Source: an uncultured Polycyclovorans sp.
GTDB lineage: Bacteria; Pseudomonadota; Gammaproteobacteria; Nevskiales; Nevskiaceae
Length of the DNA stretch: 64,000 nucleotides
Direction of reading: 5' to 3'
Assembly: GCA_936928855.1 (NCBI GenBank)
Contig: CAKZHZ010000078.1
Coordinates: 1 to 64,000 of the forward strand
Positions 17,690 through 24,476 of the stretch are shown here, piece by piece. The notes under the pieces were generated by a model. The model was not told the DNA's origin, searched no databases, and saw nothing but the letters and a program-made list of their open reading frames with translations. The stretch's first letter is position 1. Each line of letters starts with the position of its first letter. Made by a program: the position numbers and the translations under genes.

Positions 17690-18808
17690 ATGACGACTGC
17701 GACGGTAGTGGATTTGCTGATTGATCGTGCCGACCTGGCTCATGTCGAGCTGCGTAAAACGACACTCGGAAGTAACGCCCTGGCAGCCGGCCAGGTGTTG
17801 CTCAAGGTGGATCATTTCGGCCTGACTGCGAACAACATTACCTATGCCGCCTTGGGCGATGCGCTGCATTACTGGAAGTTCTTTCCTGCTCCACCGGGCT
17901 GGGGAGTCATTCCCGTGTGGGGGTTTGCCGAGGTGCAGGCGTCGCATTGCCCGGGCATCGAGCCGGGAGATCGTTTCTATGGCTATTACCCCATGTCTAG
18001 CCACCTGTTGGTGGAGCCGACGCAGATAAAAGAGGGCAGCTTCATCGATGCTGCAGAGCATCGGCGATCACTGCCGATGATCTACAACCAGTACCTGCGG
18101 ACATCCCGTGACCCTCTCTACACAGCTGCCAGCGAGGCTGTGCAGATGCTGCTGCGGCCACTCTTTACCACATCGTTCCTGCTCGATGACTTCATCGCTG
18201 AGCACGGATGCTTCGGCGCCCGCCGCCTGCTGTTGACTAGTGCCTCCAGCAAGACGGCCATAGGTACGGCCTACCTGCTGAGCAAAGAGCGAGGCAGTCG
18301 CGAGCAGGGCTACGAGATTGTTGGCCTCACCTCACCGGGAAATCAGGCTTTCGTCGAGCAGCTGGGCTGCTATGACCGGGTACTGGGGTACGACGAGTTT
18401 GCTGAACTCGACGCCGACACGCCAACTCTGATCGTCGACTTCGCCGGCAATGGCGAACTGCTCGGTCGACTACATGGTCACTTCGGCCAGCAGCTGCAGC
18501 ACAGCTGCCTGGTAGGGGCTGCACACTGGGATCAGCGTGGCGGCTTGCCGATCGATCTGCCCGGGCCTGCACCGAAGCTGTTCTTCGCTCCTGCACAAGC
18601 ACAGCGGCGTCTGCAAGACTGGGGCGGAGAGCATTTTCAGCGGTGTCTGACCGAGCACTGGTATGCCTTCGGAATCTTCGCCGAGCAGTGGCTGGATATC
18701 GAATATGGCGCAGGGCCGGCGGCGGTCGAGCAGGTGTACGGGGCGGTATTGCGCGGCGATGCCAGTCCGCGAGCCGGCCATATTCTGTCCCTGCTGGATA
18801 ACGCATAG
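17690..18808 (+). CDS. DUF2855 family protein
   Basis: The 372-residue protein resembles DUF2855. It has a degenerate medium-chain-dehydrogenase layout with an N-terminal GroES-like part (LLKVDHFGLTANNITYAALG, WGVIPVWGFAEV) and a Rossmann-like second half (RRLLLTSASSKTAIGTAYLL). The classical glycine-rich NAD motif is not obvious. Relatives often lie in polyketide or lipid clusters. It begins 79 bases after the SnoaL-like gene and ends before a strong terminator. The function is unknown. Confidence 0.8.
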   Translation: MTTATVVDLLIDRADLAHVELRKTTLGSNALAAGQVLLKVDHFGLTANNITYAALGDALHYWKFFPAPPGWGVIPVWGFAEVQASHCPGIEPGDRFYGYYPMSSHLLVEPTQIKEGSFIDAAEHRRSLPMIYNQYLRTSRDPLYTAASEAVQMLLRPLFTTSFLLDDFIAEHGCFGARRLLLTSASSKTAIGTAYLLSKERGSREQGYEIVGLTSPGNQAFVEQLGCYDRVLGYDEFAELDADTPTLIVDFAGNGELLGRLHGHFGQQLQHSCLVGAAHWDQRGGLPIDLPGPAPKLFFAPAQAQRRLQDWGGEHFQRCLTEHWYAFGIFAEQWLDIEYGAGPAAVEQVYGAVLRGDASPRAGHILSLLDNA

Positions 18809-18883
18809 CCCGTCTGGCGGGTAGGAATCCCGGGAAATCATTCGATTGGGCGTCAGCACCGTTCACTCGATTTTCCGGCTTTG

Positions 18884-18922
18884 CGGGATGGTCGGGGCCA
18901 CAGCCGACCATCCCGTTTTTTT
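18884..18922 (+). terminator. Rho-independent terminator
   Basis: CGGGATGGTCGG and CCGACCATCCCG form a twelve-base-pair stem around an eight-base loop, followed by seven T. It ends the 15134-18808 unit. Confidence 0.9.
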
Positions 18923-18980
18923 CGGTACTGAGTGAGCACCCATGAGCCTTGCACGTCCATTGATGGATTGAGGAAGTTAG

Positions 18981-20084
18981 ATGTCGATCTGGTCCACCGT
19001 CGTGCCCTTGCTGCCAGTCGCCGGGCTTGGTGCTTATTACCTGCGTACGGCGGCACAACGCCCCGAACTGATCTACCAAAACAATGCGGACAACCAGGCA
19101 CTAGTCGACCGGGTGCCGCGCCTGACCCAGCGCTTCTGGGCCACCCCATGGTTGTTCAACGGCCACCTGCAACTGCTCGGGCTAGGGCTGAAGAAGGCCT
19201 TCGCGCCACGCTTGCGTTACGACCGGGAGGATACCCTGCGCATGGCCGATGGCGGCACCACGGCGCTGCATTGGCTGGGCGCGGATCTACCGGCCGATGT
19301 GCCGACCCTGGTGGTACTGCACACCATCACCGGTTCGCCGCACAGCATGCGTAGCTTCGTGCGCGACCTGCAGCGCCTGACTGGCTGGCGCATCGTGCTG
19401 TGTCAGCGCCGTGGCCACGGCGAGCTGGCGCTGACCAGCCCCAGGTTCAACACCATGGGCGACACCAACGACCTGCGCGAGCAACTGCGTATGATCGCCG
19501 CGCGCTATCCGCAGTCCGCGCTCTATGCCGCCGGCGTCTCGGCCGGCACCGGCCTGCTGATCCGCTATCTGGGCGAGCAGGGCGGCGATACGCCCCTGCG
19601 TGGCGCCTTCGCCTATTGCCCGGGCTACGACATCCGCGTCGCTTTCGCTCGTTCGCAGGCGCCTTATACCCGGCTGATGGCGAGGAAGCTGGTGCGCCAG
19701 TTCGTTACCCCGAACCGCGAACAACTGGCCCATCTGCCCAGCCTGGCGGCCCTGGAGGATGCGCAGAGCCTGGAAGAGTTCCACCGGCATCTGTACGAGT
19801 GCGCCGGCTATCCCAGTCAGCAGGCGTTTCTCGATAGCTGCAACCCGGTGGCGGTGATGGAACAGGTGGCCATCCCGCTGCTGGTACTCAATGCCAAGGA
19901 TGATCCGGTCTGCGTGTTGGGCAATGTGCGTGACCATCAGCAGGCCATGGCACGCATGCCGCGTACGATACTGGCCGTGACCGCGCGTGGCAGTCACTGT
20001 GCTTACCTGTCCGGCCTTGGCGCTCGATCTTGGGCGCATTGGCTGGCTGCTGACTACCTGCAGGCGCTGCATCGCGGTACCTAG
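18981..20084 (+). CDS. Alpha/beta hydrolase, YheT/ABHD family
   Basis: This 367-residue protein has an N-terminal hydrophobic segment (VVPLLPVAGLGAYYL) that probably anchors it to the membrane. The hydrolase core follows: nucleophile Ser in AAGVSAGTGLLIRYLG, acid in LVLNAKDDPVC and His in ARGSHCAYLSG. The upstream YHxFNGHLQ-like tract (WLFNGHLQLLG) is typical of the EMB8/YheT group, which includes esterases and phospholipases. It is separately transcribed, after a terminator. An esterase could release the acid used by the CoA ligase. Confidence 0.87.
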   Translation: MSIWSTVVPLLPVAGLGAYYLRTAAQRPELIYQNNADNQALVDRVPRLTQRFWATPWLFNGHLQLLGLGLKKAFAPRLRYDREDTLRMADGGTTALHWLGADLPADVPTLVVLHTITGSPHSMRSFVRDLQRLTGWRIVLCQRRGHGELALTSPRFNTMGDTNDLREQLRMIAARYPQSALYAAGVSAGTGLLIRYLGEQGGDTPLRGAFAYCPGYDIRVAFARSQAPYTRLMARKLVRQFVTPNREQLAHLPSLAALEDAQSLEEFHRHLYECAGYPSQQAFLDSCNPVAVMEQVAIPLLVLNAKDDPVCVLGNVRDHQQAMARMPRTILAVTARGSHCAYLSGLGARSWAHWLAADYLQALHRGT

Positions 20085-20097
20085 CGGTAGTCTTGGC

Positions 20098-20262
20098 TTA
20101 GTTGAAGCGTGCCACCCAGCGCAGTGGCAGAACCTTCATCACCACACCCATCAGCGCCCAGGGCCAGCCCGGCACGCAGGCTTCGGCGGGCTGGCGCTCG
20201 ATGGCCTTGACCAGGTACTGGCAGCCCAGCTCTTCAGGAATCTCGAAGGGCGAACACGCCTG
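20098..20262 (-). pseudogene. C-terminal remnant of an SDR-type oxidoreductase
   Basis: The minus strand encodes RQACSPFEIPEELGCQYLVK, then AIERQPAEACVPGWPWALMG and a basic end KVLPLRWVARFN. This is the typical tail of Pseudomonas short-chain dehydrogenases. The N-terminal Rossmann and catalytic parts are missing because the frame meets the IS21 fragment at about 20265-20275. It converges with the hydrolase gene. Confidence 0.65.
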
Positions 20263-20274
20263 ACGTGCTCTGGA

Positions 20275-20768
20275 TATCTGCCGTTCAGCCAGGCTGGCGG
20301 TGCGTTGCTGTTTCACCTGCTGTCCAAGCTGTACGAACACACCAGCGTGGTGATCACCACCAACCTGAGCTTCGCCGAATGGTCGAGCGTGTTCGGCGAC
20401 GCCAAGATGACCACCGCCCTGCTGGATCGGCTGACCCACCACTGCCACATCGTCGAAACCGGTAACGAGTCCTATCGCCTGCAACACAGTAGCTTGGCGG
20501 CCCAGGCCAAGATCAAATCACGGGAGCGAAAGCGTAAGGGCGGCCAGGAACCGGAGGACGATGAGCCGTTCTGATTTCATGGCGACGACGGCCTGCTGCA
20601 TGGCTGCATGTGGCAGGTCTTCAACAGCTGAACTGGGCTAGCGAAGGAGTGGGGGCAACAGCAGCTGCGCTGGTAGACTTATCCACAGTTGCTGGTAACA
20701 AAATCAGCAATCCGCCCTGGGTCAAATTTCAATCGGCAGGGTGGGTCAATTTTCCATCAGCGCCAACA
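20275..20768 (+). mobile_element. IS21-family remnant: 3' part of istB and right end
   Basis: The 494 bases are identical, as far as compared, to 7297-7790. They carry the last 98 or so codons of istB (from YLPFSQAGGALLFHLLSKLY) and the right terminal repeats. istA, the Walker motifs and the left end are absent, so it cannot move by itself. Identity with the full copy indicates a recent origin. Confidence 0.93.
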
Positions 20769-20783
20769 CACCGCTCCGCTCAT
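20769..20783 (-). pseudogene. Orphan start of the split island gene
   Basis: Just outside the IS21 remnant the minus strand has an AAAAGGATGAACC leader followed by ATG and five codons (MSGAV) before entering the IS. Its continuation is inferred to be the headless frame at 3333-3587, beyond the inserted block. Confidence 0.45.
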
Positions 20784-20897
20784 GGTTCATCCTTTTCGGC
20801 TCCGGATACATTCTCGGGCACTCGGCCGCCCGGCTTCGACCGCGCCCTGAGTCACGCCATCCCGCTACGCCCCGACATCGAGCCCGGCCGATCGAGA

Positions 20898-20931
20898 GCC
20901 GTCTGCGTTTCGCATGCGAAACGCAGACGGC
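20898..20931. repeat. Island palindrome extended to 34 bases
   Basis: The 16-base core GTTTCGCATGCGAAAC (20907-20922) is flanked by GCCGTCTGC on the left and its exact complement GCAGACGGC on the right, making a perfect 34-base palindrome. It lies between the orphan start at 20783 and the stop of the gene at 20968. No T run follows, so a simple terminator is unlikely. Confidence 0.85.
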
Positions 20932-20967
20932 AACTATTGCTCGCGCGTCAGGAGCGCCCCCGGCGCT

Positions 20968-21258
20968 TCAACGAGGATCAGAGGCAGGCGTCGCCGATCT
21001 CCAAGCAATACCAACCCCAGCGGTCAGCTGCATGTACGGAGAATCCAACTCGTTCCCGCCCGCTCTGACGATGGCGATGCGGCTTGGCGCCACATCGGGC
21101 CCGAGAAGCTTGAACAAGTTCTGAAGCGCCGTGTAGTGCTTGAAGCCTTGTTCCTGGGCGGCGATGTCCAGGCGCTTCATGTAGCCAAGGTCTGGACGAT
21201 CTGCCTTGATCTGACGTGCGCGGCGCTTACAAGTGTCGAGATGCTGTTGCATGTTCAT
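20968..21258 (-). CDS. Small helical hypothetical protein
   Basis: The 96-residue protein begins MNMQQHLDTCKRRARQIKAD and continues YMKRLDIAAQEQGFKHYTAL, a helical pattern seen at the N-terminus of some glyoxalase-superfamily and plasmid-borne proteins. The C-terminal 30 residues look less ordered. The start at 21258 has AGGAA six bases in front. It lies between two extended palindromes (20898-20931 and 21591-21618). No function is assigned. Confidence 0.6.
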   Translation of the reverse strand: MNMQQHLDTCKRRARQIKADRPDLGYMKRLDIAAQEQGFKHYTALQNLFKLLGPDVAPSRIAIVRAGGNELDSPYMQLTAGVGIAWRSATPASDPR

Positions 21259-21590
21259 AACAGTTCCTGATGCCTTGGGCACCACATTCCACTCGCTGCG
21301 GTTCCCGGGAAGGAGAACTGTCATGCGGTACAGCGTTGAAGCGATTTGCCAGCGGCTTTGCAGTGGACGCAGGACATTCCAGCCCTTGAACTGCAGCTTG
21401 GCTTGAACGCCGGCGGCCGTCAACCGCCGAAACGGGCAGCGTTAGCGCCGGGAGTCCATGCCCTCGCGCCGATGCAGGCGTCGCCGGGATTCATCGTTGA
21501 GCAACCGGTGCTGTTGATCTTTTCGTAGTACTCGGAAAAATGCCGGCGTCCGCGGAATGCGACGCTACTTCCAATCCCGTCGACCCCTGA
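21259..21590. other. Intergenic region upstream of the 21258 gene
   Basis: About 330 bases without a convincing gene. Frames continue upstream of 21258 on the minus strand but lack a good start. No repeat was noted other than the palindrome at its right edge. Confidence 0.4.
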
Positions 21591-21618
21591 TCGGCCGTTT
21601 CGCATGCGAAACGGCCGA
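21591..21618. repeat. Island palindrome extended to 28 bases
   Basis: The core GTTTCGCATGCGAAAC (21597-21612) is flanked by TCGGCC and GGCCGA, giving a perfect 28-base palindrome. The flanks differ from those at 20898-20931 but are again self-complementary. It lies 140 bases upstream of the predicted retron RNA. Confidence 0.85.
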
Positions 21619-21678
21619 GAACGATCTACCTACAGTCTATTGCTCTATGTCAATCAAGGTGCCCCAGAGTCAATATAG

Positions 21679-21710
21679 TTGACAAACCCGCGAGGGCTCG
21701 TTCAAGATTA
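21679..21710 (+). promoter_or_regulatory. Possible promoter for the retron RNA
   Basis: A perfect -35 hexamer TTGACA (21679-21684) is followed 17-18 bases later by the weak -10-like stretch TCAAGATTAT. Transcription would begin about 40 bases before the predicted a1 arm. The -10 match is poor. Confidence 0.4.
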
Positions 21711-21757
21711 TCTGCATAGGGCGCCGGCTACCCGGCGTTCGCGCTCTTTCAAATTCA

Positions 21758-22008
21758 GGCGTTTGAAGACCTTAAGCGGTGCCACGTGAACTGGTGCCGG
21801 AGTCTGGGGCTTGCCCCACTCAATGGCCCGTGCGCTTTGTCGCGGGCCGCGTGCCGTGAGGTACGCATGCTGTCACGCACTCCCGAGGGCTGGGCGACTG
21901 AGCCTGGACTGGCGGAGTGATCGGTGGTGGCGAGGAGCGCTATGCGCGCTACTGGAGTCTGAATCACCCGGTCCGTCTCGGGCCTTTCTCGGGGTCTTGC
22001 TCAACGGC
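21758..22008 (+). ncRNA. Predicted retron msr-msd RNA
   Basis: A terminal a1/a2 pair is visible: GGCGTTTGAAGACC at 21758-21771 and GGTCTTGCTCAACGGC at 21993-22008. It pairs over GAAGACC-type sequence with a three-base bulge and continues with CGTT/AACG. Right after a1 is CTTAAGC, which matches the context of the branching guanosine in known retrons (candidate G at 21776). The interior folds into several hairpins: GGGGC/GCCCC, GGCCCG/CGGGCC, GCGTG/CACGC, CACTCC/GGAGTG, AGCGC/GCGCT. The reverse transcriptase gene lies 0.6 kb downstream on the same strand. The exact msd limits cannot be read by eye. Confidence 0.6.
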
Positions 22009-22044
22009 GAGGGGGCATCCGCCCCAGCAAGAGAGGCAAACGTC

Positions 22045-22260
22045 ATGAAATCGAAAGAGCTTCAAGAGGCACTGCGGTTGATCACCAAGGTGCTGAATGA
22101 CCCGAGACTTGGACCTGGTCGAGGAGATCGACTGCGGGTTGCAAAGCGGGAGTTGGAGATGGCAGCACGGTCAGGGAAGTTGGATCGCCAGAAGTTGTTC
22201 CTGGCAACTGAGATCGTAATGGCTGTTCTCGCCGAACTCGTTGAGCAGCAGGCAGGCTGA
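22045..22260 (+). CDS. Small helical protein of the retron locus
   Basis: The 71-residue, probably all-helical protein (KELQEALRLITKVLNDPRLG, LFLATEIVMAVLAELVEQQ) has a basic middle. It starts 36 bases after the predicted retron RNA with GAGAGG upstream, and ends 22 bases before the XRE gene. No known family. Its place suggests it is part of the retron operon or a small accessory or antitoxin-like protein. Confidence 0.6.
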   Translation: MKSKELQEALRLITKVLNDPRLGPGRGDRLRVAKRELEMAARSGKLDRQKLFLATEIVMAVLAELVEQQAG

Positions 22261-22282
22261 AGACCGGGGTGATTCAGATCTA

Positions 22283-22609
22283 ATGGAACAGCACGACTAC
22301 GCAAAAGCATTTCGCATCATCCGCGCGGCCTTCGGACTCAAGCAGTCCGAGTTGGCCAAGCGAATGCGCGTTTCAACGAGCCAGCTTTCGCTGATCGAGG
22401 CTGGCAAACGGCAGCCCAGTCTGCGCGTCATTAACGGTCTTGCCGGCGCAGTAGGAGTGCCGGCGGCGATGGTGACGGTGCTGGCTTCGACTTCGCGGGC
22501 CATCGAGTCCGAGGACGATCGCAACGTCACCGATCTTGCACGAACCTTGTTGCGACTGCTCGTCTCTGCAACACCGGATGCGCCGCGTCAGCTGGCACTG
22601 GATGCCTGA
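22283..22609 (+). CDS. XRE-family helix-turn-helix regulator
   Basis: The 108-residue protein has one XRE domain (IIRAAFGLKQSELAKRMRVS, QLSLIEAGKRQPSLRVINGL, about residues 9-60) and a short helical tail. Its stop codon is followed immediately by the ATG of the reverse transcriptase gene, so the two are translated from one message. Small HTH proteins are known partners in one class of retrons. It may regulate the operon or act as the retron effector or antitoxin. It is also one candidate reader of the island palindrome. Confidence 0.88.
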   Translation: MEQHDYAKAFRIIRAAFGLKQSELAKRMRVSTSQLSLIEAGKRQPSLRVINGLAGAVGVPAAMVTVLASTSRAIESEDDRNVTDLARTLLRLLVSATPDAPRQLALDA

Positions 22610-23548
22610 ATGGTAGCCGCAGCGATTCTGTCGATTCGCGATCTCGCTGCCCGCGTCGGGACGCCGATCGAGCGCATGACGGAAATCGCCGACGACATCG
22701 ACGCACACTACCGTCCCACCGCTCTGTATGACGAGAAGCGCGGACGCTCTCGCATGCTCAACGTGCCTCGAAAGGAACTCAAGGCGCTTCAGCAGCGCAT
22801 TCACCGCGTCATTCTTGATCCGATCGAGTTGTCGGCATGCGTTCACGGGGCAGTACGTGGTCGCTCTCCGCGGACCAATGCCGAACAGCATCTCGGAAAG
22901 CCTTGCGTAATCTGCGTGGACGTGAAGTCGTTCTTCGACAGTGTGAGGCACTATGTCGTCTACAGGATGTTCCGGAACGACCTTGGCTTTGGGCGCGACG
23001 TGGCGCGGTTGCTGACCCGACTCACGACATACGACAGCCAGCTTCCGCAGGGCGCGCCGACCAGTCCTGTGATCGCGAACCTTGTGCTGGCGTTTCAGGT
23101 CGACAAGCCGCTTGAAGCGGTCGCTGCTTCGCTCGACCTTACCTACACCCGATTCGTCGACGACATTGCGATTTCTGGCGGCGATCCGAGACCACTGATC
23201 AACGTGGCTGCGAAGCTGCTCTCAGCACGGCGCCTGAAGGTGCATCGCGCAACGGGCCGCGGGCGGCTGAAGCCGAAGCTCAAGATCATGTCTGGCGGAG
23301 CTCAGCAGAAGATCACTGGCCTCGTAGTCAATTCGGCCTCCGCACCGACAATACCTCGCCGTTACCGCGATCAGGTCCGTGCGGCAATCCACCAGCTGCG
23401 CGAGATGCAGCCGGGTGCGTCCTTCAACCGGTCGGTGGATTCGATTCGCGGGCGAATTGCTCATGTCCGGAGGTTGCATCCCTCGGGAGCTGCTCGGCTA
23501 GCGGGCGAGCTTGCGCGGGTCATCGAGAACCGACGTGAGTGCGGCTGA
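22610..23548 (+). CDS. Retron-type reverse transcriptase
   Basis: The 312-residue RT has the retron order of blocks: an N-terminal helical region with LKALQQRIHRVILDPI and GRSPRTNAEQHLGK; block 3 VICVDVKSFFDSVRHYVVYR; block 4 LPQGAPTSPVIANLVLAF; the catalytic block YTRFVDDIAISG; and the retron-diagnostic region ITGLVVNSASAPTIPRR. The active site is FVDD instead of the more common YADD, but both metal-binding aspartates are present. The protein would copy part of the upstream RNA into branched single-stranded DNA. The absence of a maturase domain argues against a group II intron RT. Confidence 0.92.
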   Translation: MVAAAILSIRDLAARVGTPIERMTEIADDIDAHYRPTALYDEKRGRSRMLNVPRKELKALQQRIHRVILDPIELSACVHGAVRGRSPRTNAEQHLGKPCVICVDVKSFFDSVRHYVVYRMFRNDLGFGRDVARLLTRLTTYDSQLPQGAPTSPVIANLVLAFQVDKPLEAVAASLDLTYTRFVDDIAISGGDPRPLINVAAKLLSARRLKVHRATGRGRLKPKLKIMSGGAQQKITGLVVNSASAPTIPRRYRDQVRAAIHQLREMQPGASFNRSVDSIRGRIAHVRRLHPSGAARLAGELARVIENRRECG

Positions 23549-23581
23549 TCATCGGATTCAGTTCTCGATGGAGGGGAGGTT

Positions 23582-24442
23582 GTGGCCTTAGGACGCGACG
23601 ATGCGCTGGTGTTTGCACTCGATGCTGAGTCGGGTGCCGTCAGGCACGTTCGCGAGGGGGCGACCGGACAACGCTGCAATTGCGTCTGTCCTGGCTGCGG
23701 GCAGGCCCTGGAAGCGGTGAACGCCGAAGCGAAGATCTATAAGAGGCGCCCGCACTTTCGACACCTCGATGGCCAGACCGTAGAGCGCTGCGCTGGCCAA
23801 GCCCTCGCGGCCGCGATCGAGTCCGCGATGCGAACGGTCGATGCGATCCCTCTACCGCCAATCCTCCCGGGCGCTCCTCTATTGGACGTTCGTGCTGAGA
23901 CTGTCGACGCGGTCGCTATCGAGCGCTTCGAAATCGTCGACTACACCGAGGGGTTACTTGTCTTGCCCGATGGGCGTGAGTTCCGTGTCTCGATCAGCGC
24001 GCATGATGTGGGTCACGAGGACGGCGAGCGCACGTTCGATTTGGTGCTTCATCTTCCGGAGCACCAGATCGAGGGCTTGGAGTCAGTAGAAGGGCTTCGG
24101 AGCTACCTGACTCTGGACAAGGCCGCTTGGCGATGGTGCCGCCGGCAAACGACCCCCAGTCTCGTGGAACGATCTGAAGGCGCTGAGCCAATTGAAGCGC
24201 AGCTGGCGGCAGCAGGCATCGACATGCCAGACGAGTCAGGAGAGGCAGTTGAAGTCGTCGGGGCTGTGCAGTCCTCTCCCGTTCCGCCTCATCAAGAAGA
24301 TCGGCCAGTACATGAATGGACCGTTCGGATTCCGGGGCTGGACGGATCTGTCACGCTTTTGCACCGCCAGCGTTGGCCGAATGGCGCGATGACGGAACGA
24401 GTAGAGCGTCTCTCGCCAGCGGGCTCCTGCAGGTTGATGTAG
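23582..24442 (+). CDS. CoiA-like zinc-finger protein in retron operon
   Basis: The 286-residue protein has an N-terminal CoiA-like pattern: C-x-C-x-x-C in CNCVCPGCGQALEAV, then RRPHFRHLDG and a later Cys (ERCAGQALAAAIESAM). The middle is beta-rich (LLVLPDGREFRVSISAHDVG) and the C-terminus has no recognised domain. CoiA-family members combine such a finger with a PD-(D/E)xK nuclease-like core; I cannot confirm a full nuclease motif here. The GTG start at 23582 has GAGGGGAGG upstream. It lies 33 bases after the RT and may be the retron's effector. Confidence 0.55.
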   Translation: MALGRDDALVFALDAESGAVRHVREGATGQRCNCVCPGCGQALEAVNAEAKIYKRRPHFRHLDGQTVERCAGQALAAAIESAMRTVDAIPLPPILPGAPLLDVRAETVDAVAIERFEIVDYTEGLLVLPDGREFRVSISAHDVGHEDGERTFDLVLHLPEHQIEGLESVEGLRSYLTLDKAAWRWCRRQTTPSLVERSEGAEPIEAQLAAAGIDMPDESGEAVEVVGAVQSSPVPPHQEDRPVHEWTVRIPGLDGSVTLLHRQRWPNGAMTERVERLSPAGSCRLM

Positions 24443-24476
24443 CTAAGCGAACCGATCTTAGTATGGGCAGAAACAC

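Larger units (their letters stand above)
5189..20768. mobile_element. Composite transposon-like block: IS21, Pseudomonas-like DNA, IS21 remnant
   Basis: A complete IS21-family element (5189-7790) and an identical direct 494-base fragment of its right end (20275-20768) frame about 12.5 kb of catabolic genes. These genes have Pseudomonas-like content and two regulators of their own. The right-hand copy is cut at its left edge and fused to the tail of an SDR gene. The block interrupts a small island gene. Confidence 0.75.

Noticed and set aside
22610..23548. Reverse transcriptase as a group II intron or DGR enzyme
   Set aside because: No maturase domain, no intron-like RNA domains, no template/variable repeat pair; the RT blocks and upstream RNA fit a retron.
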